64,000 nt of DNA from Shimia marina (GCF_001458175.1 NZ_CYPW01000008.1:97924-161923), one strand, 5' to 3'. Positions 51,130 to 60,622 are shown, counted from the first letter of the stretch. Made by a program: numbers and translations. The notes: generated by a model not told the origin, from the letters alone.

Positions 51130-51158
51130 ACTCGGGACTTTGCAGCGAAACAGCGGGA

Positions 51159-51203
51159 TTGACAACTTGTTTGCTTCGGGTAGATAAGTTAGCCATGTCT
51201 AAC
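51159..51203 (+). promoter_or_regulatory. Promoter and DtxR-type operator, copy B
   Basis: TTGACA (51159-51164), 16-base spacer, TAGATA (51181-51186), then GTTAGCCATGTCTAAC (51188-51203), a classic DtxR-like palindrome. Retained even though the downstream gene is truncated. Confidence 0.78.
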
Positions 51204-51226
51204 TTTTTACTTTGGAGGCCGTGGTG

Positions 51227-51502
51227 ATGCGAAATATTATGAGAGTGCTGCTCGCCACACTCGCAAGTGCGCTCCTCCTGTCCGGACCTGTCGCCGCGAC
51301 GCCGGCCAAGGAGGCGCCTTGGCTTCCCGAGGCAGCGGCCTACCGTCTGACGCTCTTTCTTGGAAATCTCGAGCCTCTGCCCTGGGACGACATCGAGACC
51401 GCCTGGACGGAACCCTACCGGGGTTCGGAATTCTCTGTCGGGGCGCTGGCGTGGCTGGACCGCAAAAGCGATATCGAGCTACCGAAACCGCCGGATCAAT
51501 GA
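51227..51502 (+). pseudogene. 5' remnant of the di-heme cytochrome gene
   Basis: ATG 51227 (GGAGG eight bases before) gives a signal peptide and then KEAPWLPEAAAYRLTLFLGNL...PWDDIE, matching the first ~75 residues of the gene at 10264. Homology stops near VGAL, before either heme site, and the frame closes at 51502, overlapping the 3' end of the Zn/Cd ATPase gene. The rest of the gene and the ABC transporter are deleted. Confidence 0.82.
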
Positions 51503-53850
51503 CCGTGCGCCAGTGCTCCTTTCGCCATCTGCTCGCCCACCGGTTCTCCGCCTGAAGGCCCGGCCTCAACCTGATGGCCGTTCAGGAGCCGAAGTGCGTT
51601 GGCGACCACCAGCAGAGACACGCCTACATCCGCAGCAATGGCGCCCCACATTGAGGCCATACCGAACGCGGTCAGCCCGACGAACAGCGCCTTGGTCGCC
51701 AGCGATATGCCGATATTCTGGTGGATGATCGTCATGGCACGGCGCGAATGGCCGATAAGCCAGGGTACCTTGCCGATGTCGTCGGTCATCAGCGCGATGT
51801 CGGCCGTCTCGATCGCGGCATCCGATCCGACAGCGCCCATGGCGATGGCATAATGCGCCCGCGCCATGGCCGGTGCGTCATTCACACCGTCGCCGATCAT
51901 CGCCACCATGTCGTGGCTTTCGACGAGTTCCTCAATGGCCGTCACCTTGTCTTCTGGCAAAAGTTCGGCGCGCACCTCGTCGATGCCGACTTCGGCTGCC
52001 ACCGCGCGCGCGGTGCGTTCGTTGTCGCCCGTCAACATCACGATGGTCTTCACACCCTGCGCATGCAGACGCGCAACGATCCCCTTTGCATCTGGGCGGA
52101 TGCGGTCGCGAAGCTCCAGTACGCCGGTCACGCCGGTCTCGTCACCCACGGCAACGAGGGTGCTCCCTGCCCCTTCGATCCGATCCCGCAGATCCGCCGG
52201 AATGGCATTGCCGAACCCCTTCTCTTCGGCGAAGCGATCCGAGCCGAGCCAGATAGCGCGCCCGTCGGCGCGTCCTTCCAGACCGCGCCCGGGCACGGTA
52301 CGGGTGTCCTCTGCGGCAGACACGGAAACACCATCGGCTTCGGCGCGCGAGAGGATGGCGCGTGCCAGCGGGTGTGAAGACCGCGCCTCCAGGCTTGCTG
52401 CCAGCGCCATGAGATCGCGTGCGGAAACGCCGACCAGTGGGTGAACCGCCGCCACCTCAGGCTCGCCCATGGTGATCGTCCCGGTCTTGTCCATCGCCAG
52501 TGCCGTGGTCCGCCCCGGCGCCTCGACATAGGCGCCGCCCTTGATGAGCACCCCCGCCCGTGCCGACGCGGTCAGCGCTGCCACGATGGAGACCGGCGTA
52601 GAAATGACCAGCGCGCAAGGACATGCGATGACCAGAAGGACCAGAGCATTGTAGAACCAGTAGTCCCAGGCGCCGCCGAGCAGCAGTGGCGGCACCAGCG
52701 CGATGGCGATCGCCAAAGCCATCACGATGGGTGTGTAGATGCGCGCGAACTTGGCCACCCACTGTTCGACCGGCGCGCGGCGGGCATGGGCATCGCCCAC
52801 CATGCGAATGATTTTCGCGAGCACCGTGTCCGAGGCGGCCTTCGTCGCCCGCACCGTCAGTGTGCCCTCGCCGTTGATCGTGCCGGCATAGACCTCGTCG
52901 CCTGGTTCCTTGGGCACTAGCGCGCTTTCCCCAGTAATTGGGGCCTGATCGACGGCCCCTGCCCCGTCCACGACCTCACCGTCGAGGGGGATCCGGTCGC
53001 CGCCGCGCACGATAAACCTTGCATTGACTGCCACGGCCGCGGCCGGAACGTCGGATTCAGATCCGTCGTCGTAAAGAACCCGCGCCGTTGGCGGCGCCAG
53101 ATCGAGGAGCGCGGAAACCGCATTACGCGCCCGCCCCACGCTCCAGCTCTCAAGATAAAGCGAAAGCGAGAAGAAGAAGGCGACCGTCGCGGCCTCAAAA
53201 AACTCGCCGAGGCCGATGGCGCCCGCGACGGCCACCACCATGAGCAGGTTCATGTCGGGGCTAAGCCTCCGCGCCGAAGACCAGGCCTTGGGCGCGACAA
53301 GCCAGACGCCAAAAAGAATCGCGACGGCGAAGATCCCTGCTTCCACCATAGGCATAGGCACCTCGCCATGGCCCGCAAAGAGCCCGAGCGCGCCGCCCAT
53401 GCCGGTCTCGACAATGTGAAAAAGGAATCCCGCCGCCCAGAAGCCGCCGCTCAACGAGGTAAAGCGCTTCTGACGTGCCAGATGCGCCGCCTGGTCCTCT
53501 GCTGCGTTGTCGGCATCCCATGGCTTGGCGCTCATGCCGGTCGTTGCGACCAACTGCGTGACTTCGTCGTCTGGTATCCTCTCGGCGCTATCGAGGATGG
53601 TCATTCGCCCGTTGATCACGTCGAATGCCAGGTGTTCGGTTCCGCCCACTTTCGGCCCGACAACCCGGTTCAGGATCGCCACCTCTTCGGCGCAATCGAG
53701 CCCGGAGACCTGAAAGCTCCTTCCGCCAGACGGCGCTGGCGCCGTGGACGCGACGTCCTTGCTGGCGTCGCAACAGGAGTTGCCTCTTGGGTCAGAATGC
53801 TCTTGATCACCCGGATGGCCGTGATCGTTGCGGTTGCCGTCGGAAGACAT
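51496..53850 (-). CDS. zntA: Zn/Cd/Pb-type P1B ATPase, copy B
   Basis: 784 residues: Cys-bearing N-terminus (GNSCCDASKD), HMA-like GLDCAEE, CPCALV (~411), DKTGTIT (~453), [18 protein letters not shown]. The two ATPases differ mainly at the N-terminus, which is the metal-sensing end. Box B4 lies 33 bases upstream. Confidence 0.93.
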   Translation of the reverse strand: MSSDGNRNDHGHPGDQEHSDPRGNSCCDASKDVASTAPAPSGGRSFQVSGLDCAEEVAILNRVVGPKVGGTEHLAFDVINGRMTILDSAERIPDDEVTQLVATTGMSAKPWDADNAAEDQAAHLARQKRFTSLSGGFWAAGFLFHIVETGMGGALGLFAGHGEVPMPMVEAGIFAVAILFGVWLVAPKAWSSARRLSPDMNLLMVVAVAGAIGLGEFFEAATVAFFFSLSLYLESWSVGRARNAVSALLDLAPPTARVLYDDGSESDVPAAAVAVNARFIVRGGDRIPLDGEVVDGAGAVDQAPITGESALVPKEPGDEVYAGTINGEGTLTVRATKAASDTVLAKIIRMVGDAHARRAPVEQWVAKFARIYTPIVMALAIAIALVPPLLLGGAWDYWFYNALVLLVIACPCALVISTPVSIVAALTASARAGVLIKGGAYVEAPGRTTALAMDKTGTITMGEPEVAAVHPLVGVSARDLMALAASLEARSSHPLARAILSRAEADGVSVSAAEDTRTVPGRGLEGRADGRAIWLGSDRFAEEKGFGNAIPADLRDRIEGAGSTLVAVGDETGVTGVLELRDRIRPDAKGIVARLHAQGVKTIVMLTGDNERTARAVAAEVGIDEVRAELLPEDKVTAIEELVESHDMVAMIGDGVNDAPAMARAHYAIAMGAVGSDAAIETADIALMTDDIGKVPWLIGHSRRAMTIIHQNIGISLATKALFVGLTAFGMASMWGAIAADVGVSLLVVANALRLLNGHQVEAGPSGGEPVGEQMAKGALAHGH

Positions 53851-53882
53851 GGATTGACCTCAGGATTCATTGATTCCACATT

Positions 53883-53913
53883 GACATAGCCCCTACAGTA
53901 ACTAGAGCTTCAA
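53883..53913 (-). promoter_or_regulatory. MerR-type promoter/operator B4 (Zn/Cd ATPase)
   Basis: Minus strand: TTGAAG (53908-53913), 19-base spacer, TATGTC (53883-53888); dyad CTCTAG-TTA-CTGTAG at 53893-53907. Confidence 0.85.
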
Positions 53914-54042
53914 GGGCAACAAGTGGATATTCGTCCAGCAAGAAAGGCGCCCTGCGGAGGCTTGAAGCTAGCCGCCCCCTTGAAACGACGCGGTTGGAGC
54001 AACGCTTGCCGGTACGAAGCGATCAGAATGAGTGAGGTAGAC

Positions 54043-54315
54043 ATGCAGAAACGAAACGCGCCGATTATCGCAGCGACATTGGTGCTTGCTGGCTGCGCGG
54101 TGCCAACGCTGGACGACGGCGGCGCTCGCAACGAAGTGGGAAGTGTTCCCGAGGCCGTCATTGCCCTTGCTGCGCCTGGTCAGGATCTCACCACGGCGCG
54201 GCTTCGTCCCGAGGATGGCTGTTATTGGTATGAACACAGCGGTCCGGTGGAAAACACCTTGGTTCCGCTACGCTCGGCAGGTGGCAACCCCATCTGCACT
54301 TCGCGCCAGTCCTGA
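54043..54315 (+). CDS. Small conserved lipoprotein, copy B
   Basis: 90 residues from ATG 54043 behind GAGGTAG; longer in-frame starts at 54028 and 53923 would bury the signal. Lipobox VLAGCAV. The C-terminal block DGCYWYEHSGPVENTLVPL and AGGNPIC is nearly the same as copy A, while the region behind the lipobox differs, so the block is the functional part. Confidence 0.8.
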   Translation: MQKRNAPIIAATLVLAGCAVPTLDDGGARNEVGSVPEAVIALAAPGQDLTTARLRPEDGCYWYEHSGPVENTLVPLRSAGGNPICTSRQS

Positions 54316-54362
54316 TCAGCCCATAGATGCGTCAAGCCCACGCGTAACACATGATGCGCCAG

Positions 54363-55028
54363 TCAACTTCTCGGGGTGACGCTGTCTTCCGCCGAGTACA
54401 GGAATGCCGTCGAGCCAATCTCGACGTTGGGATAGAGATCATTGATGTGTGCCATGACCATTCGGACGCAGCCGGAACTCGCACGGCCGCCAATGCTTCT
54501 TGGATACGGTGTCCCGTGAATCCTTAGATAGGTGTCTCGGTCGCCGACGAAGAGATAGAGGGCTCGCGATCCGAGCGCGTTTTCAGGTCCGGGTTCCATA
54601 CCGTCAGCGATATCGGCGTAAAGCTCTGGGTCGCGGTCGATCATGTTTTGTGTCGGCTGCCAATGCGGCCACCTGACCTTGCGCTTGATCGTATAGGTGC
54701 CCGGTTCGTAAAGTTTACCGCGCGCGATCGCCACGCCATAGCGCATCGCCGTGCCGCCTTCTTCGATGTGGTAGAGATAGCGCGCAACAGCATCGACATG
54801 GATATCACCGGGTACAAGTCCGTCCTTCGCGAGGACCCGCTGTGGCAGGAAGCGAGGGTGAAGGCCCCAAGGGTTGGACGTGGCCGGGTCGTAGCCGGGA
54901 GGTGTAACCTGTGCGTCCCAAGCTGCCTTCTGCGCATCGGTAGGCCACGTGTCTGCAAGGAGCGGGCTGGATATCGATGCCGAAAACAGCGCGGTGGTCG
55001 TCTGGATGAAATGTCGTCTTGTCAGCAT
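54363..55028 (-). CDS. L,D-transpeptidase (ErfK/YbiS type), copy B
   Basis: 221 residues from ATG 55028: signal peptide, LRIHGTPYP, nucleophile in RASSGCVRMVMAH. Upstream frame to 55121 is not part of the gene because copy A starts at the same MLTRRHFI. Regulated by box B5. Confidence 0.9.
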   Translation of the reverse strand: MLTRRHFIQTTTALFSASISSPLLADTWPTDAQKAAWDAQVTPPGYDPATSNPWGLHPRFLPQRVLAKDGLVPGDIHVDAVARYLYHIEEGGTAMRYGVAIARGKLYEPGTYTIKRKVRWPHWQPTQNMIDRDPELYADIADGMEPGPENALGSRALYLFVGDRDTYLRIHGTPYPRSIGGRASSGCVRMVMAHINDLYPNVEIGSTAFLYSAEDSVTPRS

Positions 55029-55150
55029 ATAGATTGCTCCGTTCACGCATTGGACGGCAAACCGAACCTTACCCCGAACGCAGTGTTGTTCGCCCGGGAA
55101 GGAGTGAGGCGTTATTGGCAACTTGCTCCATGGTGCCGTTCTTTGTCGGT

Positions 55151-55181
55151 GGCTTAACTCCTAAAGCTACTAGAGGTTCAA
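55151..55181 (-). promoter_or_regulatory. MerR-type promoter/operator B5 (L,D-transpeptidase)
   Basis: Minus strand: TTGAAC (55176-55181), 19-base spacer, TAAGCC (55151-55156); dyad CTCTAG-TAG-CTTTAG at 55161-55175. It lies 123 bases from the ATG, further than in the other units. Confidence 0.8.
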
Positions 55182-55221
55182 GAAAATTTTCTGTTATCAA
55201 TAGACGCTGCTACTAATGGAG

Positions 55222-56070
55222 CTATCCGATCCGTCCCAGAACCGGAAATACGTCGAGCATCCAGTATGACAGCGCGCTCAACTGCCCTGTCATCATCGCC
55301 AGCCCCATCAAGATCATCACTATGCCCGCAAGCTGGTGGAGGCGGCGGCCAACCCGGCCGATGGCCCGCAACCGTCCCGCGATCTGGTCGGTGAATCCGG
55401 CCACGATCAGAAACGGTATTCCAAGGCCGGCGGAATAGACGGCAAGCAGCATGATACCTTCGCCCATCGTGGCACTCGCCGCACTGGCTGTCAGGATCGC
55501 GCCGAGGATCGGGCCGATGCACGGAGTCCAGCCGAAACCGAAGGCAAGACCGAGGACATAGGACGCAGCGGGTTGGCCCCCGGGGATGTTGAGATTGAAT
55601 CGGAAGTCGCGTTCCATGACCGAAACACGCGCGGCTCCTATCATGAAGAGCCCGAAGAAAATGATGATGCCGCCCCCAACGAGGTTGAGTTCATACCGCC
55701 ACCGAAGCAGGGCCTGACCCATTGCAGTCGCGGATGCGCCAAGTCCCATGAAGATGGTGGAGAAGCCGAGGACAAAACACAGGCTCAGCCAGACCGCGCG
55801 CGACGGCGAAGCGCCGACCACCCCGCCCTCAGCGGCTGTGCGCCCGGTTACGTAGGAGACATAACCTGGCACAAGAGGTAGCACGCAGGGGGACAGAAAT
55901 GATATCGTGCCGGCTAGGAGGGCGGCGGTGAGGGCGCGCGCCAAGTGATGTCTTCGTCGACCCAGATCAGCAGGGACCCCCGCTTGCGCAGCGATGCGTT
56001 GTAGCTGGACCAGTTGGTCGTACGATAGCGGGCGGGAGATGGGTTGCTCATGGAATGCGGCTAACAGCAT
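55222..56070 (-). CDS. ccdA: CcdA/DsbD-type membrane electron carrier
   Basis: Six membrane helices with the two redox cysteines in FLSPCVLPLVPGYVS and GWTPCIGPILGA, the CcdA pattern. CcdA carries electrons from cytosolic thioredoxin to periplasmic thiol proteins, which would supply the reducing side missing from the DsbA/DsbB operons. The first ~42 residues of the frame (to a TTG at 55944) are unlike the family, so the true start may be 55944 or a fusion has occurred. Confidence 0.87.
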   Translation of the reverse strand: MLLAAFHEQPISRPLSYDQLVQLQRIAAQAGVPADLGRRRHHLARALTAALLAGTISFLSPCVLPLVPGYVSYVTGRTAAEGGVVGASPSRAVWLSLCFVLGFSTIFMGLGASATAMGQALLRWRYELNLVGGGIIIFFGLFMIGAARVSVMERDFRFNLNIPGGQPAASYVLGLAFGFGWTPCIGPILGAILTASAASATMGEGIMLLAVYSAGLGIPFLIVAGFTDQIAGRLRAIGRVGRRLHQLAGIVMILMGLAMMTGQLSALSYWMLDVFPVLGRIG

Positions 56071-56160
56071 GGGTTCGCGAAGGGAATCCTGAGGCGTCAG
56101 ACTTGTGCAACAACGCCCCGTATCATCGACCTAGTGGTGCCCACATGGCAGGCTATTTCA

Positions 56161-56805
56161 ATGGATAGATTTTTCTCTATCAGTATGCCCGCGGCTCAGT
56201 TTGTTAGAAATGTCCTGCTGTTCAGCTTCGCTGCATTACTGCCGGTCCTGTTGTTCTACGTCTTACTGGCTCCGGGCTTTGCTCCGGCTCTTGCTGCCGG
56301 CGGACCGGCACTCATGCGCTTACTAAGGCAGGTTGCGACCAACGGTTTGCCCGTGGTTTTTGCCGTCAACTATGTCAGTTTTTTCCTTTTCGCTATGACA
56401 AAGCAACCAAAGGCGGGCTCAAGAGACACGGCGTTTTTCGTGCTGGTCGATGTCTTGCTCAGAGCCCTTCTCTTTCCAGGTCTCCACGTGCTGATATACG
56501 TTCTATCTGCCGACTGGTTCGGGTCATTCGGCGGCAATCGTTCAACCGCTTTGGCGGTTGTATCCCCGACTCTTGCGCGTTCGGCATTTTTCGAGAACAT
56601 CTCCGGCGTTTACCTCTATGCGACTATGATAAGCGCGTTGCCGCTCTACGTCTCGGCTTTCGGGCGGTCGGAATTTCTTGGACCGGTTGTACGTCGCTTG
56701 CCCATGAACACGGGCGTGATGCTGCTTGCCCTGGCTGCGTTTGCCTTGTCGGTCGGGCTGATCACGATCGGCGCACAAGGCATCGCATCTCTTCAGGCCA
56801 GGTGA
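56161..56805 (+). CDS. Unknown membrane protein
   Basis: 214 residues from ATG 56161 with five or six hydrophobic helices (NVLLFSFAALLPVLLFYVLL, LPLYVSAFGRSEF between them). No family recognised. Stands alone, divergent from ccdA and convergent with the permease. Confidence 0.65.
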   Translation: MDRFFSISMPAAQFVRNVLLFSFAALLPVLLFYVLLAPGFAPALAAGGPALMRLLRQVATNGLPVVFAVNYVSFFLFAMTKQPKAGSRDTAFFVLVDVLLRALLFPGLHVLIYVLSADWFGSFGGNRSTALAVVSPTLARSAFFENISGVYLYATMISALPLYVSAFGRSEFLGPVVRRLPMNTGVMLLALAAFALSVGLITIGAQGIASLQAR

Positions 56806-56812
56806 TGGCAGG

Positions 56813-58150
56813 CTAATCACCGTGGGCGTGGGCGGGGGCGGGGGCGACTTGCGGTGCCACCCATTGCGACAAGTAAACGCGCTCGAAGGCGAACACAGCG
56901 ATCATCCCGACAGCGGCGTAGAGAACGATCATCGGGTCGCTTTGAAGCTTCATCACGGTGAAAGCTGCCAGTACTATCGCATCGAGCGCCAGGGCAGTCA
57001 AAAGCACGATACCGAAGGCGCCGACGTCTGCTCGACGATAGCGGAACACGCCCCAATGTATGATCATGTCCATGACGAGGTAAAAGAAAGCACCGAGGGA
57101 TGCGATCCGGCCTAAATCAAAGAGCACGGCCAACGTCGCGGCGATGACGACAGTATAGACCAGGGTGTGGCGTTGGATGGGACCTGGCATACCGAAGTGG
57201 CTGTGCGGGATCATTTCCATGTCGGTCAGCATCGCCAGCATACGCGACACCGCGAAGACGCTGGCCAGAACGCCGGACGCCGTTGCGACAGCGGCCAGGA
57301 TCACCGTGAGTATGAAGCCGGTTTGTCCAAGGGCGGGCTGCGCCGCTTGTGCCAGCGAATAGTCACGCGCTGAGATGATCTCCTCGATCGTGAGACTCGA
57401 ACCGACCCCGTAGGCGACCAACAGGTAGACGACGACGCAGATTCCGATAGAGAACATGATCGCTCGGCCAACATTGCGATTTGGTTCAGTGATCTCGGCT
57501 CCGCTGTTGGTGATCGTGGTGAATCCCTTGAACGCAAGGATGGCCAGCGCCGTAGAGGCGATGAACCCCGTGAGCCCGTAGGATTGTGAGGTCTCGGACG
57601 CCGCGGCGAACGCAAAACCACTGGACCACAGGGCCGCGATGCCAAACAGAGCTATGCCTCCGATCTTGATCGCGGCCATGATCAACGAGAACAGCCCGAC
57701 CGAGCGGTTTCCGGCCATGTTCACCAAAAAGGCGAAAACGATCACGGCCACAGCCAGAGCGGGGACCAATGGGCCACCTTCGATATCGAAAGGGCGCAGG
57801 ACATAGGTGGCGAAGGTTCGCGCGACGAGGCTTTCCGCGATCACCATGCTGAGCGCCATCAGCAGTGCGGCCCCGCCCGCGATGGCTCCGGGGCCATAGC
57901 ATTTCTGCAGGATCATGGCGATGCCACCCGAGGACGGCCATTTGTTCGACATCCTGATGTAGCTGTAGGCGCTGAAGCTTGTGACGACCGCGCCGGCGAT
58001 GAATGCAAGCGGGAAAAGCGGGCCGGCGAGCTGCGCGATTTGCCCCGTCAACGCAAAGATTCCAGCGCCGATCATCACGCCTGTCCCCATCGCAACGGCT
58101 CCGCCCAGACTGATGGAATTTTCGCGGTACGTTTCTTTTTCGCTCTGCAT
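56813..58150 (-). CDS. APC-superfamily amino acid/polyamine permease
   Basis: 445 residues, twelve predicted helices, starting with the family's helix 1 motif GAVAMGTGVMIGAGIFALTG. The His-bearing end APAHAHGD is unusual. Substrate unknown. It ends eight bases from the convergent membrane-protein gene and lies 48 bases downstream of copA, so it may be read from the copA promoter. Confidence 0.88.
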   Translation of the reverse strand: MQSEKETYRENSISLGGAVAMGTGVMIGAGIFALTGQIAQLAGPLFPLAFIAGAVVTSFSAYSYIRMSNKWPSSGGIAMILQKCYGPGAIAGGAALLMALSMVIAESLVARTFATYVLRPFDIEGGPLVPALAVAVIVFAFLVNMAGNRSVGLFSLIMAAIKIGGIALFGIAALWSSGFAFAAASETSQSYGLTGFIASTALAILAFKGFTTITNSGAEITEPNRNVGRAIMFSIGICVVVYLLVAYGVGSSLTIEEIISARDYSLAQAAQPALGQTGFILTVILAAVATASGVLASVFAVSRMLAMLTDMEMIPHSHFGMPGPIQRHTLVYTVVIAATLAVLFDLGRIASLGAFFYLVMDMIIHWGVFRYRRADVGAFGIVLLTALALDAIVLAAFTVMKLQSDPMIVLYAAVGMIAVFAFERVYLSQWVAPQVAPAPAHAHGD

Positions 58151-58198
58151 AAATGGCCCCCTTTTAATTTTGGTTCATCCGAACGCTGTTGCGCGCTT

Positions 58199-60544
58199 CT
58201 AGATACGAACGCCGCGAAGGCGCAGCGAATTGAGCACCACCGAGATTGACGACGCGCTCATGGCGAAGGCAGCAAACATCGGACTGATGAGGATGCCAAA
58301 GAAGGGAAACAGAACTCCCGCCGCGACCGGCACGCCGGAGGCGTTGTAGATCAGCGCGAAGAACAGGTTCTGGCGGATGTTGCGCATCGTGGCCCGGGCG
58401 AGCCGCCGCGCACGCACGATACCATCAAGGTTGCCCTTGACCAGCGTGACGCCCGCGCTTTCGATGGCCACATCGGCGCCGGTGCCCATGGCGATGCCGA
58501 CATCGGCCTGCGCGAGCGCGGGGGCGTCGTTGACGCCATCCCCGGCCATGGCGACCTTGTGGCCCGCCTCTTGCAACTCAAGGATGATCCGCGCCTTGTC
58601 CTCCGGCAGCACGTCGGCCCGGATCTCATCGATTCCGAGCCGCGTGCCGATGGCCTTGGCCGTGCGTTCGTTGTCGCCGGTCGCCATGATGACGCGGAAC
58701 CCCAGTTCATGCAGATCCTCGATGGCTTCTGGCGTGGTCTCCTTCACTGGGTCGGCGACAGCAACTAGACCGGCGATCTCGCCATCCAGCACAACGAACA
58801 TGACCGTCTCGCCTTCGTCGCGGCGGGCATTGGCCTTGGCGGTCAACGCGCCCGCCTCGAGCCCCAATTCGCGGATCATCGCCAAATTGCCGAGCGCGAC
58901 CGCTTTGCCGTCAACGACCCCCTTGACGCCCTTGCCAGTGACCGCCTCGAAGTCCCGTGCCTCGTCCATTTTGACATCTCGCTCCTCCGCACCCCTGACG
59001 ATCGCTTCGGCCAAGGGGTGCTCCGATCCGCGCTCAAGCGATGCGGCGAGACGCAAGACCTCGGCTTCGTCGTGGCCGGGTTGCGGGAGTACGTCGACAA
59101 GCCGCGGCTTGCCTTCGGTCAACGTGCCGGTCTTGTCGACGATCAGGGTATCGACTTTCTCGAACCGCTCCAGCGCCTCGGCGTTCTTGATCAGCACCCC
59201 TGCCTGAGCGCCCCGTCCTGTCGCTGTCATGATCGACATCGGTGTCGCCAGGCCAAGCGCACAAGGACAGGCGATGATCAGAACCGCCACCGCCGAAATC
59301 AATGCGTAGGAAAGCGCAGGCGCGGGCCCCCAGATCGCCCAGGCGATGAAGGACAGGACCGCGATACCGATGACGGCCGGAACGAAATATCCCGCCACCT
59401 TGTCGGCGTATTTCTGGATCGGGGCGCGCGAGCGCTGCGCGTTCGACACCATCTCGACAATTTGAGCCAGCATCGTGTCGGACCCGACACGCGTCGCCTC
59501 CATCACCAGACTGCCGGTGCCATTGATCGTCGCGCCGGTCAGCGGGTCGCCCTCGGTCTTCTCGACCGGCACGGGTTCACCGGAGATCATGCTTTCGTCG
59601 ACCGAGGACCGGCCGTCCAGAACCACGCCATCGACCGGCACCTTGTCACCGGGCCGCACGCGCAGCCGGTCCCCGACTTGCACGTCCTCCAGCGGGATTT
59701 CCTCCTCGGATCCGTCGTCCCGGATGACCCGCGCGGTCTTTGCCGCCATGTCGAGAAGCGCGCGGATCGCCTTGCCGGTCCCCTCGCGGGCGCGTAGTTC
59801 CATCACCTGGCCGAGCAGCACCAGCGTCACGATCACCGCCGCCGCCTCGAAATAGACGCCGACATGGCCTTCGGAGTCTCGGAACCCATCAGGGAATATG
59901 TCCGGTGCGAGAACGGCAACGACGCTGAAGAGCCAGGCGGCAAGAACGCCCATGCCGATCAGGGAGAACATGTTGAGGTTCAATGTGCGGAACGAAATCC
60001 ATCCGCGTTCCAGAAACGGCCAGCCGCACCACAAGACCACTGGCGTTGCCAGGATCAATTCGATCCATTGTGTGGTGCTTTCGCCAAAAAAAGTCCGGAC
60101 TGCGGGGAAACCGACGAATGGCCCCATCGTGAGGACAAGGAGCGGGATCGTCAGGACTGTGCCGACCCAGAACCGCCGTGTGAAATCCACCAGTTCGGGA
60201 TTTGGACCTTCATCGCCCGGCACACCGGATTCCAGTTCCAATCCCATACCACAGATCGGACACGCGCCCGGATCAGGCTGCCGCACCTGAGGGTGCATCG
60301 GGCAGGTGAAAATGGGACCATCATGTCCTGTAGGAACCAGATCATATCGGCCATCGGCCGGCGTGGCACCCGCGTGGTGTTCGTGATGATCATGTGCTGA
60401 ATGGACCTCGAGCTCCGATTCCGGCACGAGGTGCATCCCGCATTTCGGACAATTGCCGGGCTCGTCCTGCCGCACCTCAGGGTGCATGGGGCAAACGAAT
60501 ACCGAAGAAGCTGCTGTGGTTTCAGAACTGTCGGGAGTGCTCAT
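58199..60544 (-). CDS. copA: Copper-type P1B ATPase with two N-terminal heavy-metal-binding domains
   Basis: 781 residues. Instead of HMA domains the N-terminus has two CPMHPEV...[14 protein letters not shown] zinc-ribbon-like metal-binding repeats (residues ~17-45 and ~78-106), separated by a His-rich linker. Then CPCALG (~426), DKTGTLTEG (~467), [18 protein letters not shown] and a C-terminal [15 protein letters not shown] typical of Cu/Ag exporters. ATG 60544 follows AAAGGA; the frame start at 60604 lies on the promoter -35. Confidence 0.94.
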   Translation of the reverse strand: MSTPDSSETTAASSVFVCPMHPEVRQDEPGNCPKCGMHLVPESELEVHSAHDHHEHHAGATPADGRYDLVPTGHDGPIFTCPMHPQVRQPDPGACPICGMGLELESGVPGDEGPNPELVDFTRRFWVGTVLTIPLLVLTMGPFVGFPAVRTFFGESTTQWIELILATPVVLWCGWPFLERGWISFRTLNLNMFSLIGMGVLAAWLFSVVAVLAPDIFPDGFRDSEGHVGVYFEAAAVIVTLVLLGQVMELRAREGTGKAIRALLDMAAKTARVIRDDGSEEEIPLEDVQVGDRLRVRPGDKVPVDGVVLDGRSSVDESMISGEPVPVEKTEGDPLTGATINGTGSLVMEATRVGSDTMLAQIVEMVSNAQRSRAPIQKYADKVAGYFVPAVIGIAVLSFIAWAIWGPAPALSYALISAVAVLIIACPCALGLATPMSIMTATGRGAQAGVLIKNAEALERFEKVDTLIVDKTGTLTEGKPRLVDVLPQPGHDEAEVLRLAASLERGSEHPLAEAIVRGAEERDVKMDEARDFEAVTGKGVKGVVDGKAVALGNLAMIRELGLEAGALTAKANARRDEGETVMFVVLDGEIAGLVAVADPVKETTPEAIEDLHELGFRVIMATGDNERTAKAIGTRLGIDEIRADVLPEDKARIILELQEAGHKVAMAGDGVNDAPALAQADVGIAMGTGADVAIESAGVTLVKGNLDGIVRARRLARATMRNIRQNLFFALIYNASGVPVAAGVLFPFFGILISPMFAAFAMSASSISVVLNSLRLRGVRI

Positions 60545-60573
60545 TTTGCGGTCCTTTCCGAGAATGCTTCTCT

Positions 60574-60604
60574 TGCCTAGGGCTTCCATCCGCGGGAGGG
60601 TCAA
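60574..60604 (-). promoter_or_regulatory. CueR-type promoter/operator of copA
   Basis: Minus strand: TTGACC (60599-60604), 19-base spacer, TAGGCA (60574-60579), with CCTCCC...GGAAGC inside, resembling the CueR consensus and unlike the ten CTnnAG boxes. No cueR gene is in the window. Confidence 0.72.
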
Positions 60605-60622
60605 GAGAGATCAGTACGGCGA

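Noticed and set aside
60545..60604. 20-codon N-terminal extension of copA
   Set aside because: The upstream start lies on the -35 element; ATG 60544 has a good binding site.
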